A DNA stretch of 64,000 bases from contig VWZP01009168.1 of assembly GCA_013396995.1 (NCBI GenBank), forward strand, positions 1,039,962-1,103,961, written 5' to 3'. Below the pieces are notes generated by a model that was not told where the DNA came from, did not search any database, and saw nothing but the letters and a program-made list of their open reading frames with translations. The stretch is from Dicaeum eximium. Lineage: Eukaryota > Chordata > Aves > Passeriformes > Dicaeidae. This document shows positions 25,801 through 38,800 of the stretch, piece after piece. Within the stretch, counting starts at the first letter, position 1; each line of letters begins with the position of its first letter. The translations under genes and the position numbers were made by a program.

Positions 25801-27219
25801 AATATACTATTTTTTTTCCCAAATAAGGGCTTCAGTTCTGCATTTCTTGTGGAAAAGCAGAATTGATTCAAGCCTTCCAGAGGCCAGTCACAGAATCACT
25901 GAATCATCAAGGTTGGACAAAGTCTCTAAGATCATCAGGTCCAACCATTAATTCAGCACTGACAGGTCCACTACTTAATCATGCCCCTAAGCACCACAGC
26001 AACACATTTTTTTTAATATTGCTAATGACAGGGACTCCACCACTGCACTGGGCACTCTCTCTCAATGACTGACAACCCCTCCTGTGAAGAAATGCTTCCT
26101 AATTTCCAATCTAAACATCCCCTGGTGCAACCTGTGGCCATTTCCTCTTGTCCTTCCATTTTCTACCTGGGAGCATGGCCTGATCCCCACCTGGCTCTAC
26201 CCTCCAGGGAGTTGTAGAGGGTGAGAAGGTCCCTCCTGAGCCTCCTTTTCTACAGGCTGAGCCCCCTCAGCTGCTCCTCATCAGATCTGTGCTCCAGACC
26301 CTTCCCAGCTCCGTTCCCTTCCCTGGACACGCTCCAGCCCCTCAGTGTCTCTCTTGTCATGGGGCCCAGCAAGCAGAGCTTCTGTTAGCATATGAAACAC
26401 AGAATCACAGCATGGCTTTGATTATATGCAGGTGCTTTATTAGAAGAGCTCTGGGAGCCAGGGGTGCAAACCCAAATCTGACTCCAACATAGGTTTGAAA
26501 TGGACATGTTTTATACTCTTTTCATTACATAACTATATGTTAATTGTTAAACTTACATTGTTCTGTTGTATTCATTGATTTCACCCAAGTGTGAATTCAC
26601 GAGCCCCTGAAACATCATTTCCATGATTCATATGTATGCACAATAATTATGTTCAATTATCAGATAATCATCACACCTAACAATCCTAGTATAGACATGG
26701 TGTTCTTAGGCCTAGCTTATTATCCAGTACACCTAGACCCTTTCCACCCTCTCCAAATACCAGAAACATTTTAACCCTGTGCTACCGCTATCACTTCGGC
26801 TGTTGCAGTTCAGGTGCGTCCCACACCCACCTCGTGTGCCAGGGTGTCCAACCCTGTCAGTGCCAAGCTCTGTTCCCTTGCAGATGGCCGTGCTCATCTC
26901 GGTGGGATTCCTGAGCTCCTGGACTCCCTATGCAGCCACCAGCTTCTGGTCCATCTTTAACTCCAGCGGCTCCCTGCAGCCCGTGCTGGCGCTGCTGCCC
27001 TGCCTCTTCGCCAAGTCCTCCACGGCCTACAACCCTTTCATTTACTACGTCTTCAGCAAGACTTTCCGCTGCGAGGTGAGGAAGCTGCGGTGCTGCTGCG
27101 GCTGGAGCGTTCCCTACTCCAGCTCCGCCAGCTCCGCCGGGAATGAAGCATGCACCGCGTGGAGCGGGAGGGACAGCGTCCGTCTGTCCGCGGCGGCCGC
27201 GGTACCTGCGGCTCCCTGA
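19804..27219 (+). CDS. Opsin of the OPN5 (neuropsin) group, OPN5-like, 4 exons, 344 aa
   Basis: Coding exons are 19804-19876, 23905-24198, 25331-25662 and 26884-27219, all GT-AG with phases 1, 1 and 0. The product is a seven-helix retinal-binding GPCR. TM1 carries G31-N32, TM2 has the LAVAD motif with D60, and C87/C165 form the expected disulphide. E159 sits at the bovine E181 position, K277 in FAKSSTAYNPFIY is the Schiff-base lysine, and NPFIY follows at 283-287. CCC at 303-305 is a likely palmitoylation site. The start has a strong Kozak context (accATGG), and a possible acceptor (cacag) lies 5 bases upstream, so a 5' UTR exon may exist. Oddities: the (D/E)RY site reads I111-R112-F113, CWxP reads S-W-T-P, and bovine position 113 is Tyr. 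Position 188 is Thr, which argues against OPN5L1, a paralogue known for Cys188. OPN5L2 is my best guess, but the paralogue is not proven. Confidence 0.93.
21310..21850 (+). mobile_element. Probable ERV LTR in the opsin's first intron
   Basis: The block has a TTTAAAAGG core promoter-like box near 21611 and AATAAA near 21711 in LTR-like order. It starts TGAGTTGGACACAC. The ends are not fixed by a duplication. Confidence 0.5.
22020..22483 (+). mobile_element. CR1 3' fragment, about 460 bp
   Basis: It begins in the ORF2 end and finishes with a clear repeated tail (GATTCCATGATTCCATG). It is in the opsin's first intron. Confidence 0.95.
23345..23560 (+). mobile_element. CR1 fragment
   Basis: ORF2-end sequence (GGCCACAAAGATGCTC, then CTTCCAGTACTTAAAGGGGG). 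Its 3' end is lost where an inverted CR1 begins. Confidence 0.9.
23563..23830 (-). mobile_element. CR1 3' fragment
   Basis: Inverted CR1 directly after the plus-strand copy; the terminal tail is missing. It ends 75 bases before the opsin's second exon. Confidence 0.9.
24765..25290 (-). mobile_element. Possible LTR in the opsin's second intron
   Basis: AATAAA is present on the minus strand (24837-24832), and the AT-rich block differs from the flanking sequence. Ends and family are not determined; it may be other repeat DNA. Confidence 0.35.
25888..26368 (-). mobile_element. CR1 3' fragment, about 480 bp
   Basis: Reversed tail TCACAGAATCACTGAATC through to TGGACACGCTCCAGCCCCTC. It sits next to the LTR in the opsin's third intron. 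Confidence 0.93.
26383..26807 (-). mobile_element. Probable solo LTR in the opsin's third intron
   Basis: On the minus strand there is a TATA-like box (26515-26509) and AATAAA (26441-26436) in the usual LTR spacing, inside an AT-rich block unlike the flanks. Candidate ends are TG...CA but I found no convincing target-site duplication, so the ends are approximate. Confidence 0.55.
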
Positions 27220-27391
27220 AATGCAGCCTCGGGCTCACAGCACTGCTCAAACCCCGCCTCGCTCCCAGCGCCAAGGAGCTGGGATGCAGCAAATGAGGTT
27301 GTCACTGCGTATCTTATGTCAATACAGAGGTTTAAGTATATATTTTTAAGCAGCTCTCAAATATTGCCTTTAAGCCTCATAGAAAAAGAAA

Positions 27392-27397
27392 AATAAA
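27392..27397 (+). terminator. Poly(A) signal AATAAA of the opsin gene
   Basis: AATAAA lies about 170 bases after the opsin stop codon and is the first canonical signal downstream, so it probably defines a short 3' UTR. Confidence 0.6.
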
Positions 27398-27875
27398 ATC
27401 TATTTTTTCCCCCAAGGAATTCCACTTTAGGGGAAATAGATTTATGTACCAAACATAAAATAGTATAAATTAAACTTATTTTCAGGTAAACAGAGATTGA
27501 TTATTTTTGTTGGTTTTTTTCCCATACTTTTGATTTAATGCAATCTATCTGCCAACTCCTGGCCCTACCAGTAAAACAGCCACAGAGAAAACCATAGGTT
27601 GTACACAGTGTTACCAAATAAACACAGCTGAGTGTGGTTTTCCACCAATTCAGACTGAAAACAATATGGGGAGCAAGAAATGTTCACTGCCAGGAAAAGG
27701 TGAGAATGTGGCTGCTCCCAAAATTATACAGAGAGCTCCAGTTCCTTGCTCTTTCAGAAGTGCAGCTCCAACTCCTCCAAGCAGAAGTCCAAGGAGCTGA
27801 GCAGCCTTGGTCGGATGAGGTTTGGTGGGAATGTGGCAGCCAGTGAAGGATTCCTGCTGTGTGTCCCAAATGGCA

Positions 27876-27914
27876 CAGAGGGAAGGGAAGGGAAGGGAAG
27901 GGAAGGGAAGGGGG
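27876..27914. repeat. (GGGAA)n microsatellite
   Basis: About seven GGGAA units. Confidence 0.92.
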
Positions 27915-27999
27915 CTCTCAGCAGGAGGAACTGTGCCCTTCAGCTGTTGCTGGCTGAGGTACAACAGCTCTTCCGCCACGGAAGCTGTTGGAGCACTTT

Positions 28000-28195
28000 A
28001 GGATTGGAATTGTTGAGGTTGGAAAAGATCTTTAAAATCATGTCCAACCACCAGCCCATCACCACCGTGTTCATCACTAAACCCTGTCCTCAAGTGCCAC
28101 ATCCAGATATTTTCGGAACACTTCCAGGGATGGTGACTCCATCACTTCCCTGGGCAGCCTGTTCCAGTGCTTTAGCACCCTTCTCTGCAGCTGTG
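28000..28195 (-). mobile_element. CR1 fragment
   Basis: Diverged reversed CR1 (GAGGTTGGAAAAGATCTTTA, then GGCAGCCTGTTCCAGTGCTT). Confidence 0.85.
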
Positions 28196-28199
28196 CTCT

Positions 28200-29095
28200 G
28201 TATGGGATGACACGAGGCATTCCCAGGTGACCTTCCTAGCAGTGTCACCCTGCAGATGCAGTCCTGGCTCTCATGGTGTCCATGGGAGCTCCCAACATCC
28301 CAAATTCCCCCCTGGCTGGGGCACTGACATGACTGCACCTGAGAGCAGCATTTGCTGATTCAGTACAACCGTAACACCAGGTTTAGTTGGTTGTTTTTTT
28401 GAGAAGATAATTTATGGTCAAGTTACAATTCCATAGTTATTTCCTACCCAGCCCTGGACTGTGCTGTCCTTCCAGAGGATGCAAACACCGAGTCCAGGAG
28501 TGAGTCTGGGCACCTCATGTTTGCAATTACCAGTGAAACCACCTTAATGCAAACAAAAATTTAATCTAAAAACCCCAACAGATCAGACCTCTCACGTATT
28601 AGTAGTTTTCTCACCACTCTTAGGAGGTTTATAATGCAGACGCTTCTTGCCTTCCATTGAGGATAAATGGAGCTTCCTACTTAGATGATGACATATAAAG
28701 TTACATAATACAAGCAAAACTCTGATTTGTATTAAAATAAATTGGAATTCAGTGCCTTACTTCGAAAAAGCTTCTGGGCAGTCTCTGGCTATTGAGGCAT
28801 AGGATTAACTTACAGAATTTATATAGAAAATTTCTGTTAATGGTCAATTTTCCATCTGTAAAATTAAATGTGACTCACTTCAGAACAAATATCAATTATT
28901 TGAGAGAGATTATTCCAGAAGTTAGAGCATGAGGATAACACTGCAAAGGCTCGGATTCCACCCCATTACTTTGCCAGTAATACTGTTCAACTTGAACTTT
29001 GTCTTGGGTTCTTCTCTCATCCATGTAACAGAGACAGTTTTGCTGCTCATGAATGTAAAACACAAGTTGTTTGATGAACAACTTCATAGAGTCAC
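28200..29095. other. Intergenic between the opsin and MMUT
   Basis: Non-coding DNA between two convergent genes. No exon was recognised. Confidence 0.6.
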
Positions 29096-29100
29096 AGGAA

Positions 29101-29236
29101 CACAGAATCATAGAGGGGTTTGGGTTGGAAGGGACCAGAAAGATCATCTTGTTCCAACCCCCTTCCACTATCCCAGGTGGCTCCAAGCCCCATCCAACCT
29201 GGCCTTGAACACTTCCAGGGATGGGGCAGCCACAAC
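29101..29236 (-). mobile_element. CR1 3' end fragment
   Basis: Reversed tail CACAGAATCATAGAGGGG and about 120 bases of CR1. It lies just past the likely MMUT 3' end. Confidence 0.92.
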
Positions 29237-29542
29237 GTAATTCTTTATAAAACTGTAAGTAGATAAACCATAATTTTTAAATTTCATGTTTCAATAAGAT
29301 ACAAATGCTGTAGATGGCAGTAATCTGTATAGGAGCAGCTGTGCACTGTGCTCTGTCCCCATCACTGCCCTTCCCTGAGAAGCCACCATTTCTCAAATCA
29401 AACTGCTGCTGGATTCAATCCCATCTCTGCTGAATGAGTGATACTGCCTGAAGACTTCTAGGTCTACTATAATTGCCAAAAAAATTCAAACCAAGTTTTC
29501 TCTGCATGCAAAAGAGACCAACCAAAGTGCTGCAGCAGTTAT

Positions 29543-29548
29543 TTTATT
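29543..29548 (-). terminator. MMUT: Poly(A) signal (AATAAA) of MMUT
   Basis: TTTATT on the plus strand is AATAAA on the minus strand, about 265 bases past the MMUT stop. It is a plausible 3' end; no transcript evidence is available here. Confidence 0.5.
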
Positions 29549-29811
29549 TATCAGTATATCTGGAAAAAAACCAAAAAACCCAGAGACACTTATTTGAATT
29601 CCCTTCACTTCCTGAAGTTAAAGTTCTAGAGATAAAATTATCTTGTGGGTACCTATATAAATAATCCTCAAATAGAACAAGCAGAGAGTTTAGAACTTTC
29701 TTAGAAAGCACAAAAGATGAGGCCAGGGGGCAGTGGGAGGTTTGTGGTTGGCTATCCCTTGCTGACAATCAAGTGGTCAGTGTAAGGCTGCTGAGTTGTG
29801 ACATTTCAGAG

Positions 29812-32800
29812 TCACATGGATTGCTGCCTCTTCTCCAGGCACTTCTCAATATCATCCAACACCTGCAGAGCTGCTTTTGGAATACGAGTGCCTGGGCCAA
29901 ACACATTGGCAACGCCGGCTTCATACAGGAAATCATAATCCTGTTGGAAAGAGAGTTGAGATCAATAGTTAATAGTGAAACAGATAATTAGTAATTGATT
30001 TATCACAAGTGCATGCTCTGTCCTCTATGCTGGGCCTGAGAAAGCAACAAGTCCCAGAGAGAGGCAGCACAGCTTCACGGAAATGGGAAAAGGGTGGAAG
30101 TTAGAAGGAAAAAAAATACTAAAAAATATCCATATGAAAGGGTTTATTTCTTTGGAGTCAGACTAATGGCAATCCTTGGAAAGTATTCAAAAGTCAACTG
30201 TATATGAGTCTGAATAACCTAACCTAAATTTGATCTAACTTCTAATTTTGAAAATACTACTTTAAAAAATGGCTTGGAGCAGATAACTGCCTGTGGTCTT
30301 TTGCAATCTAGAGTTGATCTAATTTATGACTGTCCTGAAATTTCAAAAATACTTGGGAAGCAGTTCTGTATTCTCTCTTTCTTCTGTATAGGATATATTA
30401 CACCTTTACCAACCCCAGGGTAGTAGCATCCCATTGAGAGATACTGGACAGAACACAAATTTGCTCCTAGAAAAATACTGTGAGTTTTTTTTTGTTCAGT
30501 TTAGAATTCTGTCATTCCCGAATACTTAACTGCCTAGAAAAGGAAGAGGTGTGGGAAAAGGGAATAACAGATTTACATACAAAATCAGTTTGGATCACTG
30601 TGGACAGAAGATGGCTGTAAGGTGATGGAGACAGGCAGATTGTGCATGAGCTAAGGAAAGATTAAAGATGAAAGCACAGATGTGACTGCAAGGGAATTCA
30701 ACAAACTGCTCAACAGTATAGGAGAAAGCAGAGGGAATGAGAGGCAACACCTGTCTGGTGATGGGGAAGGTGAGGAGAAGCAGAAAAGTGAGTGAGATGT
30801 GCAGCCTATGGGTGCTGGGACCTGCCAGGGGCCTTAGTCACTGTCTGTGGCTCTTCCCAACCATTGCTGGAAGACAAAAGGTCTCTTAAGACAGAAGCCA
30901 GCCTGTACCAATGATATGCAAGGACTGGTACAGCCATAAAGAACATCTCCCTGTAGCTCATCTTTTCACAATACAGCTGCATATTCCAACCCACACACAC
31001 TCTAAGTTAAACCAGGGCATGGTGTACAGAAAATCAGACTGGGAGGTCCCACCTTGCAGATCAGTGCTGGCCCTGGTGACTGTACAGAGGAGCCTTCAGC
31101 GCTCTGACATGACAGAACAGAGGAAACAGCCCAAACAGCTCAGACAGAGATAAATCAGCCTCTCAGCTCGAGGGAAATGACGCTGCCCCTACCTGAGGGG
31201 GGATGACTCCTCCACACATGACCAGGATGTCGGGCCGGCCCAGGGCGTTGAGCTCCTTGATGAGTTCAGGCACCAGGGTTTTGTGTCCCGCGGCGAGCGT
31301 GCTCACGCCCACGCAGTGCACGTCGGCATCCACGGCCTGCTGCGCCACCTCGCGCGGGGTCTGCGCGCACGGGGCGTGGGACGGGGCACGGCCGCAGCCC
31401 GGGGGCTGGCACGCACCGGGAATGCTCTGGGGTGCTCAGTCCTACCTGGAACAGGGGCCCGATGTCCACGTCAAAGCCGATGTCCGCGAACCCGGTAGCG
31501 ATGACTTTGGCCCCTCTGTCGTGGCCGTCCTGACCCATCTTGGCCACCAGGATCCGAGGCCTGCGGCCCTCACGGTCCATGAACTTGTCAACTCTGGTTG
31601 AAGACACACATCCTGTCAGTGTAAGTCACTGAGAATTGCTGTGCTGTGATGAGCAATGCAATAGCTGGCTCTCACAATTATGTTGAGATGTATAGTGATA
31701 GTTATTGTAATATGTCCCCCCATAATCCTCTTTCCCCTTTTCTGGTAATAGCCTTGGTGGTTGAGGCACTTGGGGGAGGGCAGATTTGTTACCAGAGGCA
31801 CGGCAACACCTGACCTCCAGTCGGGATACAAGAAAGCAGCCTACACCAACACACAGCAACAAAGAGCTAAGACAGACTTTGGGAGGGGCTAAGGTTCCCT
31901 GTTGCAACACCAAGGGTATAAAAGGTGGAGCAGCCATTTTGTGGACGAGCCACGTGGCTAGTAGCCACAGAGGCGGCTCCCAGTGCTGTAATTTTTCCTT
32001 ATTTAGTCCTTTTGTTATATTTTTTTGCTAAGGTTTAATAAACCTTTAAAGTTTTTAAAGTGAGCAGTAGTTTCTTACAGTTGGAAGTATTTCCACAATT
32101 AAAAAAAAGCACTTGCTGCAAGTGTAGCATAATTTCATCAAATAAAAAGATCTTCTAAGTCCTGGTTTGACTGTGCAGTCTGCACACTATGTTAATATTC
32201 ATGGTATGCTATTACTAACTCACTTCTTGTACTTACCAGCCTCAAAAATAAAATATGCTTTATTTTAAAAAATTTTCCACTATTCTTTTGCTTTCTAACA
32301 GGTAAAATACTGAATTTTCTGAGTGTTGAATGAGCTGAATTACAACTCACTAAAACACATTTTTTAGTTTTTAAGAATAATTATGACCCATTATGTCAAA
32401 AGTACTCACACAGAGATAGGTCCTGGACATCACATTGTGCATTATCATTCCCTGGGCAAAAATCTGTCCATGGAAGGATGATTGCATCTCCTATTCTGTG
32501 CACTCATTCCACTGCACCTCTTTTTTTGTACACTGGCAGTTCATGTTTCTGTTGTATTGATGCTACTGTGTAATCACAGCTTCAGATACCAACCTCTCAT
32601 CTGACTACTCATTATTCAAATACCACCAGGAACTGTCTGTGGTTACAGGCTGGACTTACTGATCTTAGAAGTCGTTTCCAACCTAAATGATTCTGTCATT
32701 CTATGTAAGAAAGGGAGCTACATCTTGATTTTCAAGCGGTTAGTTCAGTTCTTTTTCACATAAAAACATAATTAAAACCAGTTAAATTTAAATAGTTAAA

Positions 32801-35800
32801 ATAAAGGAACAATGGTGACCATCTCCTAGCACAACTACTTTCAAGTCAATCTAATCATCCCCACTACAAATCCAGCAGTAATTCCCTTTCAGGAGAGCCT
32901 GAACTCTTTCATGGGTAAACCCCAACTCAGCAGGGACTGATGAGCATTGATTTGTGCTGCATCATCTCCCACAGCAGCAATTCAGGCTCTGTACCCCTGA
33001 GGGCAGCAGTACAGGCAGAAGCTGACAAAAGGCCCAAAAGGCAACTGTTTTCACACATACCAACATCTTGGGATGCCTCCTCCATCAGGGTATGAGTATT
33101 ACCCAAAGACTGGAGGTTGTATGTGAATAGCCAGACAGATTCTAGCAACAGTTTTAGCAACAGTAAGACTGAAATTGCAGGAAGAATTTATGGGTAGATC
33201 AAAACAAGGTTTTCTAGTATGAACTGCTGGAAGTATTTTAAAGATGACTATTACATAGCCTTCAAAAGAAGCAAGTCAATGTACAGGGATTTAAGGCAAT
33301 ATTTCTCAGCTTCTTAATCCTGTGGCTGCTTAGGCTATTTGAATAAAACCCTCAAATCATAACTTCAGCTAAGTGATTTTTGTTTGCAAGCAAATACAAC
33401 TTCAATTAAGTTTTGACTTTGTCCCATTGTACTTAATCCTTGTCATTCTACTGTCCTGCTTAGGGAGGTGCTTTTGCAGGTCACTGTTTTCCCCAGTGAT
33501 GTCACCCAGGTGACATGGGAAATGGTTTTTTTGGGAAATGTTTTTTTAGGGCACAGTCAGTAGCACATGTACCTCCTGGATTAAATGTGAGGCTGTTACA
33601 GGTTTGGCTACCTGGGAAGAGTTCTCACCTCTTGATGGCATGAAGGATTTCATCACTCTCCCCAAACTCCTGGCGATAGGCCCCGCTCACCATGCGGTCG
33701 CTGGCTCTGTGCTCCCCGAACACTTTCTTCATGGCATCTGTTATCTCCCCCACCGTGCACCTGAGGCACAGACAAAAACCATTCGTGTTATCAGCAGGCT
33801 GAAACGAAAACAGAACACTGACATCACTGGCACTAGCCCAACCATTTGCCCTGCTGCTGGACAAATTTACTTACACTGGTTTCCCTCTCAGTGCTGCAAC
33901 TCTGAAAATCCAGCTCACTCCACCGCCACCCACTGATAGAACATGCAAAGGCATTTTTAAGAAAATACTTTATTGCTCATGTGAGAATTGTTTTACGACT
34001 GTCGAGGCAATGAGGAATGGCAAAATGCTTCAGAAAATTAAATCAGATTTTCTGAATGGGGATTTTTTTGGGGAGGGGATCAGATGAAAGATCCTGCATT
34101 TGGACTCATGCTAAAACACAAAATATAAATCAAGAGGGGACAAAAAAAAGGAATAACACTGGGCAGAAAAAGAAGCACAAGCAGCTACACTGCATTTCTG
34201 CATTCCCCTTCCACCACTGAACTGCAAGTCTGGAGAGGGACACAAAAACAGCACAGCAGGTGAGGAAGGAGAGAAAGAACTTGGTGTAACCTGTCCCACT
34301 TTCCTGTAATGGGGTTTCTCATGAGACATGAGGCACAGAAGGGAGGGAGGTACTGCTCTCATTCCCTGTAACTTTGGATCTGCCTTATTTCTTGGGTTAG
34401 AATAACAATATTAACTTTTCTACTCATGTTTACTTTTCTACTCAATATTACTTTTTTTACTCATGTGTCAGCACTGACATCTCTGCACCAGTCCATGGAA
34501 TCCTTTCCATAGTTCAGCACTGCCAATTCTGTTCTACTCATTTTGTTCTAAGTGAATTCAATTACACCGTGATCAAAATGCATTATTTTCCATTTAGCAG
34601 GAAAGAGGCATCTGTCCCTCTCATGCTAATGATACTGGCCCACTTGTTTAGTGCTTGGGAAGGGTGAATGTGTTAATTTTGAAACCTTTTCCCATGTTGC
34701 CCCCAACAGGAAGGCTCCCTGTACATGTTCCCAGAGCTCACAATCCTCCTTCAAACACTCTGTATCAGATGCCCCAACAGTTTCTTTCTGTGGTCACATC
34801 CCATATATAGTTTTGGGGCAGAAATAAGTTCTGTGTTTGGAACTGACAAAGTGCATATTCAGTCCATTAATGCTTTTACAATTAACAAAAAAGAGGTCAT
34901 CAAGGAGAGAAACTAGGAGTTAACTGGTCAATTTTGGTAAAGATATGAATCCTTTGTAAATCCAACACTGCCCTCCTGTGACCTTCCCAGTTCAAAGACA
35001 CGTGTAGACAAACTGCTGGAGATTCCTGACAGGCTGTGGTTAAATGTATTTGAAATACAGTTATTAAGTATTCTAGGAATGGGAATGAAGGAATTTGAGA
35101 TGTGACAATAAAAACAGGGCAGCACCCCAGTAAGGAGTGAATTTGGTTTGCTCATATTTGGAGCATTTAGTTAATTAAGGAACAGACAGAGGATCTATTC
35201 TAGAGACTGATGCTGACCTTGGAACAGGAAAGAAAACAGCCTCAAAAGCACCTTGAATGAAAAAAAGAACAGTTCCACTGGTTGCCTCACACTGCTCAAG
35301 AACATTTCTTACAACTTTGCCTGACTAAGCAAACTGATTTCTCCTTCAGCCAAAAAATGTTTTCACACCAATCTGTGGTGCAAGGAAAGATGAAGCAACA
35401 GAGCATGATAAGACTGTGAATATCCATTTTCACACCTCAGACACTTCTTACTCCTTGACCCATGAAACAGCTGAGTGACAGAGAAACTCAATTATGTTCT
35501 AGAACTGGTAAGAATATGAGTTGTAAACAGCAGAATGTGTATGAAAAGCCTAATTTCATATCAGATTCTTTATATCCATAGTGTTCCTTGTGAGAAATCA
35601 AAGCATTGCCTTAAGAAGTTGTAAAATGTAATAGTAGTGGATCTTACAATGTGAAACTGCAGCCATTATTTACTTCCACCTCTAAAGAAAAACCCCAAAA
35701 CTCCAATCTTGCTGACAGCACACCCAAGAAAAGCTAAAAGGTGAAAATGAACCATTGATTTTTAAACAAGAATTGGCTGTTCAGCCCCACCCCCAGTACC

Positions 35801-38800
35801 TGGCACGTGCTGCTTCCACTGCCAGACCAAGTAAGTTGCCTTCCCCCGTGGCAGCACATTGTGTGAGAGCAGCCAGGGACTGCTGGACTGCTGCTTGGTC
35901 TCTGCTGGCTTTCACCTACAGTGCAGGAGAGACACATTCTGTTCAAAGAAACCACAAAGTGAAATGGGAAGTCCAGTGTGAAAGACTAATTTAAAATATT
36001 AATTCTGGATGTGGAATTGTCAAGATCCACTTCCTATTTCAATGAGAAGTCAAAAGGCATCTCGGACCTTAAAACGTGTACAAGTCCATAACTTAACCCT
36101 AAACCAATTTCATTTACGTTTTCACTGATTATGAAAATGGATGTTGATTTCTGGTTCCGTAACCCTCAGTAGCACTTGACAAGAAGCACCCAACAGTGAG
36201 TGATTAAGGAATTTTACAGGCTTTTAGAGCAAAACATTGCACAGATGGTCTCTATCTTATTTTCAGAACATGTAAAGCTCTCAATTTTTAAAGGTTGGAC
36301 ATACAGATATATATTCCAGTTTCTCCACTAATGACCAGAGTGGGCTCTCAGAAACTGGAAGGTCAAACTTATGGCAAGCTGCCTTTACTCAATCCCTGTC
36401 TGCAATTACAATAAGATTCCTTTCGAAGAAGGTTGTTCCCACCTTGTTGATTTTCTCAATCTGCTTGGCACGGACTACAGAGTTATCAATGGCCAGAACT
36501 TCCACTGTCTCCTCTTTCTCTAGCTGGTGCTTGTTCACTCCAACAATTACTTCAGACCCTATTTCCAGTGGAAACACCAGAAACTCAGAACACATTTGCA
36601 AACTACTGTGAAAAGACACAATGTTAACAGGACAAGAAGGTTTTGAGTATTATTATGCATTGCTTTGCTTATATAGCCACATACATTTCAAATATGTAAA
36701 ATCTGCTCTTACAGAATCGATTTAAGTCTGTATTTTCCAGATTTTATGATGAGAGATTAAATGCATGAACATTCAACTCAGTGAACACTGCAGCAGAAAA
36801 AGAAATTAAATAGAACAATATTTATCTTGCAAACTGATTTAGTAATGAGTCCCTAAAATACATTGGCTATTTTTCTTTTTTTAAGCTTACCTAAGTGTAT
36901 CTGACAGAACTAAGCAGAAGTGCTGGTCTCCTGCTCTGCATTTACTTTTCTGATTTAACAGATAAATATGAAAGTGAAGTTCCTACCTAAAACTACTCCG
37001 TGTGCATAAAAATTAATTTATCATGTTGGAAAATTATATTTTATGTTTCAATCATTATGGACTTATCAGATATTTTTATTTGCAGTACCTGATAACATTA
37101 ATACACTCTTTGAAGCAACATGAAGTAATTTACTTTACATAGAGAAAACACTTCACTGATTATTCTTTATTGGTCTTATTTAAGACCTGCTTCAAATTTA
37201 TCCTCCATACAAAGAAGTCCATATAACTTCATGTTTGAGTTATCCCTAGTTTCTGTTCCTGGATTACAACTGGAATGGAGATTACAAAAAGTGGAATAGG
37301 GTCTTAGGCACACATATATAAATATCTCCACAAATACTTACTCTGTGAGTACATATACATATGTATAGCAAACAAGGAGCTGTAGCATCCTCTGCTATGA
37401 TCTGACCATTCAGGAAAAACGGACAGTTCTGCAGAAAACCCAGGAATTTGGCCAGCTATGGTGAGTATCGCCATCTTGTGGCATTTATGCTTTTAAACTC
37501 AGGAATCGCAGCTTAAAGCTCCTAGTGAAGGCTCCAAACACTCCTTTGAAATGGTGTTTCTACTACTTTGTCTAATCTAATCTTGAACATGTCAAGCAAG
37601 ACTTTTCACACTGGTGCTGTATTTTGTACACGCTGTCTCTTTCCAGAGCTTTCACTGACATAAAACCCATCACCATTTGTTCTATTGCTCACAATCTCCT
37701 ACTCCTAAACTGAGAAATAAAAAACCACAATGAACATGCATGTAAAAAACTGAAGTATTCTATTGGCAGTTTTCCCTTCTTTCATCCTCCTGCTCTTACC
37801 AGAGTCAATCCTGGCTTGTCTCCGGGCTGCACACTCTTCAATACGAAGTTTGGGGATCCCCTCAGCAACAGCTTTGGCCATTCCACCCATTTCTTCTATC
37901 TCCTCAATAAGCTGAGAAATGAAGAGGATTGAGACAGTAAATAGTAGCAAGGTTTAAAAATGGAGCTTTGTACCTGTGCTACCACCAACATTTTCATTAA
38001 ACCTTTTTTATACAGTTTTGTGCTCTAAACTGTGTTTTGTAAAGTTTATTTACAAAGACATCGCTGAAGCAGAAGTGTAAAATAATCCCTTGATTAGAAG
38101 TTACCGATTTATCAAACAGTCCCTTAGAAGACATTTCTCAAAACTCCAATCCCCAAACATTTTCCAAGAGAAGGTTTTACGAACTGACCTTTAAAGCAGC
38201 TTCATAGACATCGTTGGTGAGGCACTCCATGAGGTAAGACCCCCCCCAGGGATCTGCCACTTTGGGAATCCCTGATTCCTCCTGGATTATGATCTGTGTG
38301 TTGCGGGCAATGCGAGCACTCTTCACTGTGGGCAGCCCCAAGGCTTCATCGTAGGAATTGGTGTGCAGGGACTGCGTCCCTCCGAACACCGCAGCCATGG
38401 CCTCGATCGTGGTGCGGATGACGTTGTTGAAGGGATCCTGGAAGGAAAAGGGGAGCTCTGAAGCTCAGTGGTTCTGCCATGGAGCTGAGGCAGGTTAGTC
38501 ATTATTGCAAAACAATAAATACAAAATTCCCCACTGAAACACTGTCATCAGAACAAAAGCTGAAAAAAACCCACTTGTAGATATCTTAAAAAGAGATTAA
38601 TCCATAAAAAAGGCGAAAATTATCATTGTGCAAGTAAACTGCTCACAGTAACAAATCCAAGTCTAATTTCTATTTAGTGGTGCTTCAAAGAACTTAGTGA
38701 ATCCAAATCAGAGAGGATGAAACAGTAGGCCTGATGTCTTCCATCCTCCAAATCCAGAATTGTTGGAGCAGTGAACAGTACATGTGTCAGACAAATTACT

